A DNA stretch of 64,000 nucleotides from contig NZ_JAADJU010000003.1 of assembly GCF_012933545.1 (NCBI RefSeq), positions 372,001-436,000 on the forward strand, in the 5' to 3' direction. The notes under the pieces were generated by a model, which made no database searches, was not told where the DNA came from, and saw only the letters and a list, made by a program, of their open reading frames with translations. Every line of letters begins with the position of its first letter. Position 1 is the stretch's first letter. Position numbers and translations under genes: made by a program. Below are positions 49,101 to 54,725 of this stretch, piece by piece. The stretch comes from Rouxiella aceris (GTDB lineage: Bacteria; Pseudomonadota; Gammaproteobacteria; Enterobacterales; Enterobacteriaceae).

Positions 49101-49626
49101 TTTTCTCATAGCATGACTTATCCCATTCCATATCCTCAACTTTTTGGGCTAATTGGTGAGTGCCGTTTGCTAAGAATTTTTCATAGTGATCAGCTCTCGG
49201 GTTAATGTGCTTAATTATTTCTTCTTTAAATTTAACAATATCTTCATCCGATACCAATGTTTTTAGTTGTGGGGTATCGATTCTGGAAACATTATGGCCA
49301 AGTCCATTGGCAATAATCTTTCTTATGAAATTTTCCTGGTCTGAAGGGGAGGCTAGAATCTCCTCTTTATCAAGTTTAAAGCAATAATCACGCTTTATGC
49401 GAAATAAATCTTCTGCTACATCCAGCACAAAATGCCGTGTATCTTGATCCCATGAAGGTTCGGGGATTTTCTCTAGGATCGCCATTATCAGTTCGTGATC
49501 ATGATAATTGGTACCGTCTCCTGTACTACTTGATTCACCAGTAGCTTGCGCACCTTCCTGTGAATCAGAAGAAAACGTTTTAAAATTATAATTTGTTTTA
49601 TTCTCATTGGCTCGAGGGATTGCCAT
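40129..49626 (-). CDS. Giant multidomain toxin-like protein (ART, Fic and degenerate effector modules)
   Basis: 3165 residues, far larger than any neighbour; start fixed by AGGAGAAG 7 bases before the ATG. No signal peptide; residues 1-40 are polar and Ser/Gly/Thr-rich. Residues 44-271 and 311-540 are a tandem duplication. A Gly/Ala-rich hydrophobic stretch lies at 653-679; three helical repeats begin near 784, 932 and 1049; another hydrophobic region is at about 1880-1960. Then come: an R-S-E ADP-ribosyltransferase-like domain (R2187 in LYRG, S2236-F-S-T, E2372-H-E2374-VIF); a Fic motif HPFGDANGR from H2608; a possible second ART (YRA at R2748, then KDHVAVPPGT where E-x-E is expected); and a phosphatase-like end whose loop is HGGSGNGSAG from H3057. 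The 5' third of the gene is very AT-rich. Host targeting is inferred; secretion route and targets are unknown. Confidence 0.85.
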   Translation of the reverse strand: MAIPRANENKTNYNFKTFSSDSQEGAQATGESSSTGDGTNYHDHELIMAILEKIPEPSWDQDTRHFVLDVAEDLFRIKRDYCFKLDKEEILASPSDQENFIRKIIANGLGHNVSRIDTPQLKTLVSDEDIVKFKEEIIKHINPRADHYEKFLANGTHQLAQKVEDMEWDKSCYEKIFLLVVTMNHEQSLDKEADANDIIHLSERIEKNVSPTTKKINRETFIKIILAKYLKKEESSISQSDIDYLLGNIKKLLTEFPVICQRILQHFAEYNEKNAQRTTYDYPKKLFGTSLGPGKTTDTTRRSKININGIDYELTKQILKKLPKAEWDRDTRNLVLNVANDLFYEKYGNELDYDNLLKVPSTKDDFIRKVIANARGHKVSHANSTQLKILVIDEDIADFKKNLVEQIYRTPNRYEELLLNGTYGLAKQLEDEKWDHSCYHKVLKIVAMGSLLKMKPDNEHIPHTVSSNNLQQLIAKHVSPINGKIDRGQFLRLLLAAWNEQPASSPTREDIKKQLQHIKDFLKDFPLLCQKLLQKADGEYNPMANLHAPEFKALDNNRAFSKMTLTQKAVMIYRCLIAVKELYPFDKSSPTKPEEETKKLQRSVFGDSFYRQFYSENIKDGLDANDDVEEIHVENYADLKGATNSYATRMVNSAVGAIAGAAATGHSFGALAGAFFAGMNNVEARPPSQQGSIGFFPGQEVRTEEKVQEEKVAASNNTLTTPLTSVKPLLHKQFVQQLLKDEIKNAGKDSKMTPAERSIVNLDLFESYFQDYTQACNSTEPDVMAVVQLVRERDENLAGATDEQIRQDKFFVSTLTTRILNGEIRLAASNLTGSISTLYPQIESEVLRQKGISPQTAQNIISVNEGNNTPGLAHARESITDRVNDSLARYADNNVFPGVDSRKAQSQKDAVIARYEHDYQEIYAQRAQPEIAMRINRIVTELNLDPQKSAEHWHNPIFVATLMQYLLNDEFPLNGFSQTGSLSQAFADMGFYAFPLSSLVENYIKEEVTKKIGALAQGNISSAELLQVLVPSYMRDYLVAWENSHDSNVQKVINLFQHNNANLAHIDIDQLWQEPKFAKAMMDEIFSASSSKIVSGKEKTGALKDIGIKLAGPGPQSKAAAAESTASPDIDRDGNLIILKRGERTALPKYWPVKFPVDQYIQLLRHHFNPELGNDPQIGWQNSVITCDLRQLLLLPLRNHPLVFPEHWSQDLKDAIRLYRMTAQLHTENTPTAAPFNFNEQKQRIEDDSREIKSLLEESDVALERMAYKKWLNENSAALKPNVTSSPQLTRLLDRLGSTRGKDINSWQELSFERLPQHVKGWREVLSPLQAEGDRVVSQVQQELGKRLPINDMLHLDKFQVAKNLASQYPSADANSILTALINPLGFGWKWPQGVANNEKLQQDIITWREASKAQKSLSQDSYNTQLLTVLHNRLDYQEVLRSITAQRAQQAGINLPQDTDITLNVKTDSWLRLAIAEGFKRTAIGALVATIENEPIIKPSHIELTVSLGDLVTGTWRENLMAKLGFGWSITTPVAHPQLEVQAAKVQDTSKLTPEQLKGLPADGKLSAQQIEKLTADIVHQDHSAEALALLQNKEMQKGHVQQKVRMGSLAADRLLDDIQHNKVQAAPSDIGFGSSIAALTRLRNGEAVAHSPLGIKSREGTLPVQDLICLKLNSEQVAILSLRNGQYLVADKTMLSVQNEGHFLLENASPELESILLEHMDARQKADCIIRNGNDMQQKLQTINSNMLRSQLSQKQMPSWSTLYTIDRGPGEDRFKTELKDVYKSHPQYNQVIKPLIERLGNSAEDFQKTERLLYAPLHPTDGIEVRLTLSPGKEKTQPLQQTAQENLMWDVATLNRAIDNYSHGKQELRDEQWQTTREFLFSTAISIGAGVLTAGVGTAAGLSKTAIWLINVATQAGLAGTEGLVKASNEINEEKREAAYAGVPYEIALSIAGDIGMDKILPAAWKVLKRGVNAGLQLSVLKSLAKTLSDVTSPKVMQHAHLWQTASASERTQRVINAIMETDGAQAKLKSTNDGLTPEARHKNLRQEIKNNIEQFRHNVNAEEQSFLAEFMAGYQKVDESFDPKVQPVKMNLPDEKARELKLPNIRCKRNEIAECTLPSGSLEKLIGTDLSEYNKISREMDFDSGLSRYLPKFLRKSGSSLASVSKMKDLDRYDYKVGTTLYRGHFGQAKDVMQQGVMRNPAKVDPNETFDEYLARVILHVGSIGQQGSVLSFSTLKSRAKEFQEGDVMTHTLVSVDIKGENSDLFMTPVQILKRYGDYALDNNVLRKDDIKALTEKVEANLEDNLNKQSKEIMLNNKLPQEVKIQQLRELRHKLEVEKNAEFEREKTKLCRERVINMIGLLTSSMKEHEVIFMGQFPGYAVGEIPSASVQGLTIRADLSWNETPLVPISDLYTTNLDDPAASTKLFKSMLTTSEFKKLKDTFYKNNPTTTPEIFGEVLKMELQKVRYIYQQLENLKYAQFPRLEVPQVPLGLKQQTDEAAKWIRISSNEWLHSPEKDKDISQLLTKYIGMDDKKLYSMEGLNAIAKDLGTDIQPRMILKDNDHSYAASYLGQKMLRNFLLNFENAGATADNALRVLGAILACHPFGDANGRAARFLYAVIQLKSGNFVPLPDELQNDLSAIANRDMWKHMDMPKVNKVTLELKNMPTTLSSKDNAQLMARYTEYLKASNAENLQEIVDYNEAGSGRINKELRRSADLGQKNAKVADFMLQFNQLYDYHGVAYRAAFVSEEGASMLEKAAGKYIADKGVQSASIELYNLRKWSEDPFIKTPNNNNGVKVNYIFDRSISKKNLSAGFVKDHVAVPPGTMMKVTAVKKENGELFVYCTSGAEKQPQTVFDPYSGRKYSAKEVSGFHKAYKYVAEDGLLSPSCSGVSQTRSARSAGPRCFPPIKGINYHVGSNGIASMQRPTNIPLSVPEGTAPAHNRWGASIDQLVDGLKDKDIRTIISLDKKMDAPCPPGTANAAPTQAATFARKLDGIGIKYIADKDNYFEEGFDFPVAVQVYNTLMLGKVDRLVTLIKNEQQNAPGKVVVVHGGSGNGSAGVVKGAVLVEKYLREDRQQYRKDIEKKQPEAKTNVLANDNYIYYSEPDASLPSQHEIDVYKVVKRAIEETRQDHPKAIERRSDIKLLNAYAEYLVEKLRS

Positions 49627-50000
49627 AAACTCTTCTCCTGAAATAATCTTTTTCGTAAAAATTAAATGTTATCGAAATTTTGGTGTTATTTTTTTCTTCA
49701 CGGCCGGCGCTCCTTGCCTGTCGAATTGCTTGAAAATCCTTGCAAGTTCGAAAATATCTATAAACGACAGCAGCTTATACAGCTAAAAGAAAGTGATAAA
49801 GAATCATATACATCCAAAATATATTTCAAGGATAATACTGCACTTTAAATATTTATTTTTTCGAAAAAATGAAAAAAATTACGGAAAGTATCTCTACAAG
49901 AGTAAATAACAGTAAAGCAACGCTGTCGCTGTTTTACATATATTTATATTAATTTAAGTCATTAGGCGAACTGGTGCGGGCAGGAGGAGGGTTGGCGTAA
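49627..50000. promoter_or_regulatory. AT-rich upstream region of the giant gene
   Basis: About 375 bases, very AT-rich around 49780-49960, probably holding the promoter of the toxin-like gene. Such composition would suit H-NS binding (inference). A 60-residue plus-strand frame at 49666-49848 looks random. Confidence 0.4.
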
Positions 50001-50030
50001 CAAAACGCGGCCACCCGAAGGGTGACCGCG
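50001..50030 (-). terminator. Rho-independent terminator of ttcA
   Basis: On the minus strand: CGCGGTCACCC, TTCG tetraloop, GGGTGGCCGCG, then TTTTG. It starts 27 bases after the ttcA stop. Confidence 0.92.
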
Positions 50031-50057
50031 CATAAAGGAGGTTATTGCAGCAAATCG

Positions 50058-50984
50058 TTATTTGATCTGTACAATGTCCAGACGTTCGATAGGCTGATGA
50101 TCTTCTGCCTGCCAGCCCACCGGTTGTAGTGGGATATCCTCACGATCAAAGGCCAAATCGCCACCGTCAATCACTTCGCTGCCATGGGTGATGGCTTTAA
50201 AATCGAATAACGCGGTGTCGTTCAGATGCGACGGCACGATGTTTTGCATAGCGCTAAACATGGTCTCAATGCGCCCTGGGTAACGCTTATCCCAGTCTTT
50301 TAGCATATCGCCGATCACCTGCCTTTGCAGGTTAGGCTGTGAGCCACACAGATTGCACGGAATGATTGGGTATTCGCGGGCAACAGCGAAACGCTCAATG
50401 TCTTTTTCACGGCAGTAGGCCAGGGGGCGGATAACAATATGTTTGCCGTCATCACTCATTAGCTTGGGGGGCATCCCTTTTAATTTGCCGCCATAAAACA
50501 TATTTAAAAACAGCGTCTGCAGAATATCGTCCCGGTGATGGCCAAGGGCAATTTTGGTACAACCCAGCTCGCTGGCGGTGCGGTACAAAATCCCGCGACG
50601 CAGGCGAGAGCAGAGCGAGCAGGTGGTTTTGCCTTCGGGAATTTTATCTTTGACGATACCGTAGGTGTTCTCTTCAACAATCTTGTATTCGACACCCTGC
50701 TGTTGCAGATATTCCGGCAGAATATGCGCCGGGAACCCCGGTTGTTTTTGGTCAAGGTTAACGGCAATCAGCGAAAAGTTGATTGGGGCGCTTTGTTGCA
50801 AATTACGCAAAATTTCCAACATGGTGAAGCTGTCTTTGCCGCCTGACAGGCAGACCATAATGCGGTCGCCTTCTTCAATCATGCCAAAATCTGCAATGGC
50901 TTTGCCGACGTCGCGGCGCAGACGCTTTTGCAGTTTATTGAGGTTGTATTGCTCTTTTTTATTAACCGATTGAATATCTTGCAT
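50058..50984 (-). CDS. ttcA: tRNA 2-thiocytidine-32 synthetase TtcA
   Basis: 308-residue cytoplasmic enzyme that thiolates cytidine 32 of certain tRNAs using a 4Fe-4S cluster and ATP. The PP-loop SGGKDS is at residues 47-52. Cluster ligands are C122 and C125 ([12 protein letters not shown]) and a second pair C210/C213 (IPCNLCGSQ). In E. coli it lies near zntB; here 16 kb of accessory genes lie between the two, which suggests insertion at this site. Confidence 0.97.
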   Translation of the reverse strand: MQDIQSVNKKEQYNLNKLQKRLRRDVGKAIADFGMIEEGDRIMVCLSGGKDSFTMLEILRNLQQSAPINFSLIAVNLDQKQPGFPAHILPEYLQQQGVEYKIVEENTYGIVKDKIPEGKTTCSLCSRLRRGILYRTASELGCTKIALGHHRDDILQTLFLNMFYGGKLKGMPPKLMSDDGKHIVIRPLAYCREKDIERFAVAREYPIIPCNLCGSQPNLQRQVIGDMLKDWDKRYPGRIETMFSAMQNIVPSHLNDTALFDFKAITHGSEVIDGGDLAFDREDIPLQPVGWQAEDHQPIERLDIVQIK

Positions 50985-51294
50985 TTTATTTAGTGTTCAA
51001 TTTGCCTGGAGGCATAATGGGCAAAGCCCATCATGCGAGTTTGTTGTTTGGCATGCTGATGCGATCGCCTTGGCTCTCTGGCATCTATGGCGAAGAGATC
51101 GAATAGGCCATCCGAAGCATTCAATGCTCGGTCTGACTGGCGATAAATAACGGCTTCGCTCTCACAGCCAGCATCCAACATGCACACGTGTGGCCCGTAT
51201 AATACGGAGTACGCCGCCGAATGTCAGCGCGTTTTATTACGCTATGCCACCTGACGCTGGAGATAAGGCTGAGAAAGGCGGTTTTGGGCAGCCG
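50985..51294. other. Intergenic region between ttcA and the LysR gene
   Basis: 310 bases. ATGGGCAAAGCCCAT at 51017-51031 is a small inverted repeat. No gene is supported; the ttcA promoter is presumably here. Confidence 0.4.
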
Positions 51295-52182
51295 TTAACT
51301 GCGACTATGGGCAAAGGTGTGTTCACAGAGAAAATCGATAAACACGCGTAGTCTCGGCGTCATATAGCCACCGGAAGGCCAGAGAATATTAAACGCGGCG
51401 TTGTGCGAGACATAATCTGGCAGGATTTTTTGCAGCTTTCCCGACGTCAGCCCATCGCGTACGGCAAACTCCGGCAGACAGCTGATACCGCAGCCTTGCT
51501 GAGTGAAATAGACCTGGGCTTCCAGATTATTACAGACCATCGACAATGGAAGATGAGCTGGCAGCGCACCAGTAAGTGGCCAGGGTTCAATTTTGCCGCT
51601 GCGGCTGAAGCGGTAGTGCAGACAGAGGTGATGAGCCAGTTCGGCCGGGTTTTGTGGCGTACCACGCTCGGCCAAATATTGCGGCGAGGCGACGACATAT
51701 TTGGTGTAATCGCCCAGCTTGCGTAAACTAAGCCGCGAATCGGTCATCTCCCCGGTGCGGATCACCGCATCAAAGCCTTCTTCGATAACATCAACCATTT
51801 TGTCGGTAAAGTTGAGTTCCAGCTCGACCTGCGGATAGTGGCGCATAAATTCGCTTAATACCGGTTGCATCAGCGAACCGACCATCGGCAGGCTAATACG
51901 CAATCGCCCCTGTGGAAACTGCGCAGCAAGGCTGATCTCCTGCTCGGCAGCTTCAAACTCGGCGAGTATCCTGCGGCTGCGTTCAAGAAATAGCGAGCCT
52001 TCGGCGGTCAGAGTCAAACTGCGAGTACTGCGATGAAACAGCCGCACATTCAGTCTGCTTTCCAGCCGCGAAATGCTTTTGCCAATCGCTGATGCAGAGA
52101 CGCCCAGTACACCACCCGCCGCCACAAAACTACCCGTTTCCGCTACTCGCACAAAGACATTGAGGCCACTGAGACTATCCAT
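51295..52182 (-). CDS. LysR-family transcriptional regulator
   Basis: 295-residue LysR-type regulator. The N-terminal winged HTH reads LNVFVRVAETGSFVAAGGVLGVSASAIGKSISRLESRL, followed by a substrate-binding domain (GRLRISLPMVG, GFDAVIRTGEMTDSRL, GCGISCLPEFAV). It resembles the CrgA/DmlR-like group. ATG at 52182 is chosen because GGAGAATATTT precedes it; an upstream in-frame extension of 22 residues is not family-like. It is divergent from the hydrolase-MFS pair and probably controls it. Confidence 0.92.
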   Translation of the reverse strand: MDSLSGLNVFVRVAETGSFVAAGGVLGVSASAIGKSISRLESRLNVRLFHRSTRSLTLTAEGSLFLERSRRILAEFEAAEQEISLAAQFPQGRLRISLPMVGSLMQPVLSEFMRHYPQVELELNFTDKMVDVIEEGFDAVIRTGEMTDSRLSLRKLGDYTKYVVASPQYLAERGTPQNPAELAHHLCLHYRFSRSGKIEPWPLTGALPAHLPLSMVCNNLEAQVYFTQQGCGISCLPEFAVRDGLTSGKLQKILPDYVSHNAAFNILWPSGGYMTPRLRVFIDFLCEHTFAHSRS

Positions 52183-52299
52183 AAATATTCTCCAATTGCG
52201 GACATAAAAGTCCGTAGATAAGAGAAATTTACCCCACTTTTTCCGCAACCCCTAGCGATCTATCCTCTGGTCCTCTCTTATGGTTAGCGGAATAAAAAT

Positions 52300-53508
52300 A
52301 TGTCGAGTGATGCAATAGAAAATAGTAAAGCCGAAACAGAGCCGCTTTCGGCAACTTCCTTTGCTGCCGTGGATGCGGTTATCAGTCAGGCGCTGAGCGA
52401 GAAACGTCTGGTCGGTGCCGTGGTAATGATTTGCTGGCAGGGAAAAATAAGTTACCAAAGGGCCGCTGGCTGGGCAGACCGAGAGTCCGCACGGCCTATG
52501 ATGCAAGATACCTTGTTTCGCCTGGCTTCGGTTTCCAAACCGATCGTCTCTGCCGCAGCTATGGTGTTGATTCAGCAAGGACGTTTACAGTTGGATCAGC
52601 CGATTAACTCGCTGCTGGCAGATTTTTGTCCCCGCTTGCCTAATGGCGATGCAGCAACCATTACCCTGCGTCAATTACTGAGTCATACTGCTGGGTTGAG
52701 CTATCGATTTTTGGAAACCGACCCACAGGGACCTTACGCCCGTGCCGGGGTTTCTGATGGCATGGATAACGCCGGGCACTCGCTGACGGAAAACCTGCGT
52801 CGCCTGGCTAGCGTGCCGCTGTTATACACCCCCGGCACTGCGTGGGGATATTCTCTGGCAGTCGATGTATTGGGCGCAGTGATCGAACAGGTTTGTGGGC
52901 AACCTTTGGGCAAGGCGGTGAAAATGCTGATCACCGATCCCCTGGCGATGCATGATACTGATTTTTACACCGACCAGCCGCAGCGACTGGCGACACCCTA
53001 TGTCAGCGACACACCGCAACCGCATATTTTGGCAGAAAATGAATATGTTTCTCCGTTCGAGGGCGCGGTGGGCATCTGTTATTCGCCACAGCGGGCATAT
53101 AATGCTGCGGCATTTCCCTCGGCAGGGGCCGGGATGGTGGGCAGTGCGCCCGATTTGTTGCATTTTTTAGAAACCTTGCGGCAAGGCGGCGGTGTGCTGA
53201 TTTCACCGGAGTTGATTGGCGAAATGGCACGAGATCAAACTTCTGGTGCGCTACTTCCTGATGCACCGGGCTACGGTTTTGGCTTGGGATTTTCAGTATT
53301 ACGCGATCCCATTGCCGCTGCGTCTCCGGAATCAGCGGGAACCTGGCGCTGGGGCGGCGCTTATGGCCATTCCTGGTTTGTCGATCCGCAACGACAGCTC
53401 AGCGTGGTGGCCTTGACCAATACCCTCTATGAGGGGATGTCAGGAGCATTTGTCACCGAATTGCGTGATGCGGTTTATGCCGGCATTGCCCCGGGGTCAG
53501 CGTTATGA
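52300..53508 (+). CDS. Serine hydrolase of the beta-lactamase class C/esterase family
   Basis: 402-residue protein of the beta-lactamase-like superfamily (PF00144). The nucleophile motif S-x-x-K is S77-V-S-K80 (RLASVSKPIV); the tyrosine motif is in TPGTAWGYSLAVDVLG; and WRWGGAYGHSWFVDP near the C-terminus replaces the KTG box. This pattern fits EstB-like esterases or D-peptidases better than true AmpC. No signal peptide is seen, so it is probably cytoplasmic. Its last 4 bases overlap the MFS gene. Confidence 0.88.
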   Translation: MSSDAIENSKAETEPLSATSFAAVDAVISQALSEKRLVGAVVMICWQGKISYQRAAGWADRESARPMMQDTLFRLASVSKPIVSAAAMVLIQQGRLQLDQPINSLLADFCPRLPNGDAATITLRQLLSHTAGLSYRFLETDPQGPYARAGVSDGMDNAGHSLTENLRRLASVPLLYTPGTAWGYSLAVDVLGAVIEQVCGQPLGKAVKMLITDPLAMHDTDFYTDQPQRLATPYVSDTPQPHILAENEYVSPFEGAVGICYSPQRAYNAAAFPSAGAGMVGSAPDLLHFLETLRQGGGVLISPELIGEMARDQTSGALLPDAPGYGFGLGFSVLRDPIAAASPESAGTWRWGGAYGHSWFVDPQRQLSVVALTNTLYEGMSGAFVTELRDAVYAGIAPGSAL

Positions 53509-54689
53509 ACGACCAGAATAAACTCCCGGTAGCCGGTTTACTGGCGCTGGCGATGACCGGATTTATCGCCATTATGACCGAAACCCTGCCTGCAGGTCTG
53601 TTGTCACAGATTGGCGAGGATCTGGGCGTATCGTCCGCAATGGCCGGGCAATGGGTCACGGCTTACGCCATGGGATCGTTGCTGGCAGCGATTCCTCTGA
53701 CCCTTGCCACCCGGGGATGGGCAAGGCGCAAGGCGCTGTTGACTGCGGTGATCGGTTTTTTACTGTTTAATACCCTGAGTGCGTTCTGCAAAGATTATCC
53801 CCTGACGCTAGTGGCACGCTTTTTTGCCGGTGCATCGGCGGGACTGGCCTGGGGACTGATTGCCGGTTACGCTCGTCGCATGGTGGTACCGGCTTTACAG
53901 GGGCGTGCCATGACGCTGGCCATGATTGGCACACCCATTGCGCTCTCGCTGGGTGTGCCTGTGGGCACCTGGTTTGGCATGCTGGTTGGTTGGCGTAGTG
54001 TGTTCGCCATTATTTCGTTGTTGACGTTACTGTTAATTGTATGGATTTTACTAAAAGTACCCAATTTTCCGGGTGAAGCGCGCCAGAAATCGCTCTCCCT
54101 TTCGCGGGTATGGCAGCTACCGGGGATAAGGGCCATATTGTGGGTGATTTTTGCCTGGATCACGGCCCATAACATCCTCTTTACCTACATTGTGCCGTTT
54201 CTGGCAATCTATGGGCTCACGGATCAGGCCGACAGAATTTTACTAATATTTGGCATTAGCGCCTTGTTGGGAATTGCGCTAACCGGATGGCTGGTTGACC
54301 GCTGGTTGCGAACCACAGTATTGGCGAGCTTGCTGTTATTTGCCCTGGTTACTCTGGCCCTCGGTTTATTTACCGCCTCGGCTGTCGTGCTTTATTGTGC
54401 AATGTGTATTTGGGGACTGACCTTTGGCGGCGCTGCGACATTATTGCAAACCGCTTCGGCAGACGCCGCCGGAGAGAGTACTGATGTGGCGCAATCAATG
54501 GTGGTGGTGGCATGGAATCTGGCTATTGCTGCCGGGGGAATAACCGGCGGCCTGCTACTCGAGCAACAGGGCGCAATATCCTTCCCGTGGGCCATGCTGT
54601 TGTTGCTGTTTAGTGGCCTGTTAGTGGTGTTTATGGCGAGGGAAACAGGGTTTAAACCCGGGCCTCGCCATGCCGAGTCGGTGAGTTAA
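53505..54689 (+). CDS. MFS exporter (DHA1, AraJ/sugar-efflux-like)
   Basis: 394-residue inner-membrane transporter with twelve expected helices. The first helix region LLALAMTGFIAIMTETLPAGLLSQIGEDLGVS and motif A-like ATRGWARRKALL are typical of AraJ/YdhP-type DHA1 exporters. It is coupled by ATGA overlap to the hydrolase gene. Together with the divergent LysR regulator it forms a compact module that could modify and expel a small molecule; the substrate is unknown. Confidence 0.9.
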   Translation: MNDQNKLPVAGLLALAMTGFIAIMTETLPAGLLSQIGEDLGVSSAMAGQWVTAYAMGSLLAAIPLTLATRGWARRKALLTAVIGFLLFNTLSAFCKDYPLTLVARFFAGASAGLAWGLIAGYARRMVVPALQGRAMTLAMIGTPIALSLGVPVGTWFGMLVGWRSVFAIISLLTLLLIVWILLKVPNFPGEARQKSLSLSRVWQLPGIRAILWVIFAWITAHNILFTYIVPFLAIYGLTDQADRILLIFGISALLGIALTGWLVDRWLRTTVLASLLLFALVTLALGLFTASAVVLYCAMCIWGLTFGGAATLLQTASADAAGESTDVAQSMVVVAWNLAIAAGGITGGLLLEQQGAISFPWAMLLLLFSGLLVVFMARETGFKPGPRHAESVS

Positions 54690-54725
54690 CCGCCCTGGTG
54701 CACAACACTTGCTACCAGGCTAACA

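Noticed and set aside
40129..49626. Giant protein as a MARTX, RHS or adhesin/hemagglutinin toxin
   Set aside because: No RTX repeats, no YD/RHS repeats, no two-partner-secretion or filamentous repeats, and no signal peptide are visible.
49666..49848. 60-residue frame upstream of the giant gene as possible immunity or chaperone protein
   Set aside because: Starts without a ribosome-binding site, random-looking composition, and antisense to the presumed promoter region.
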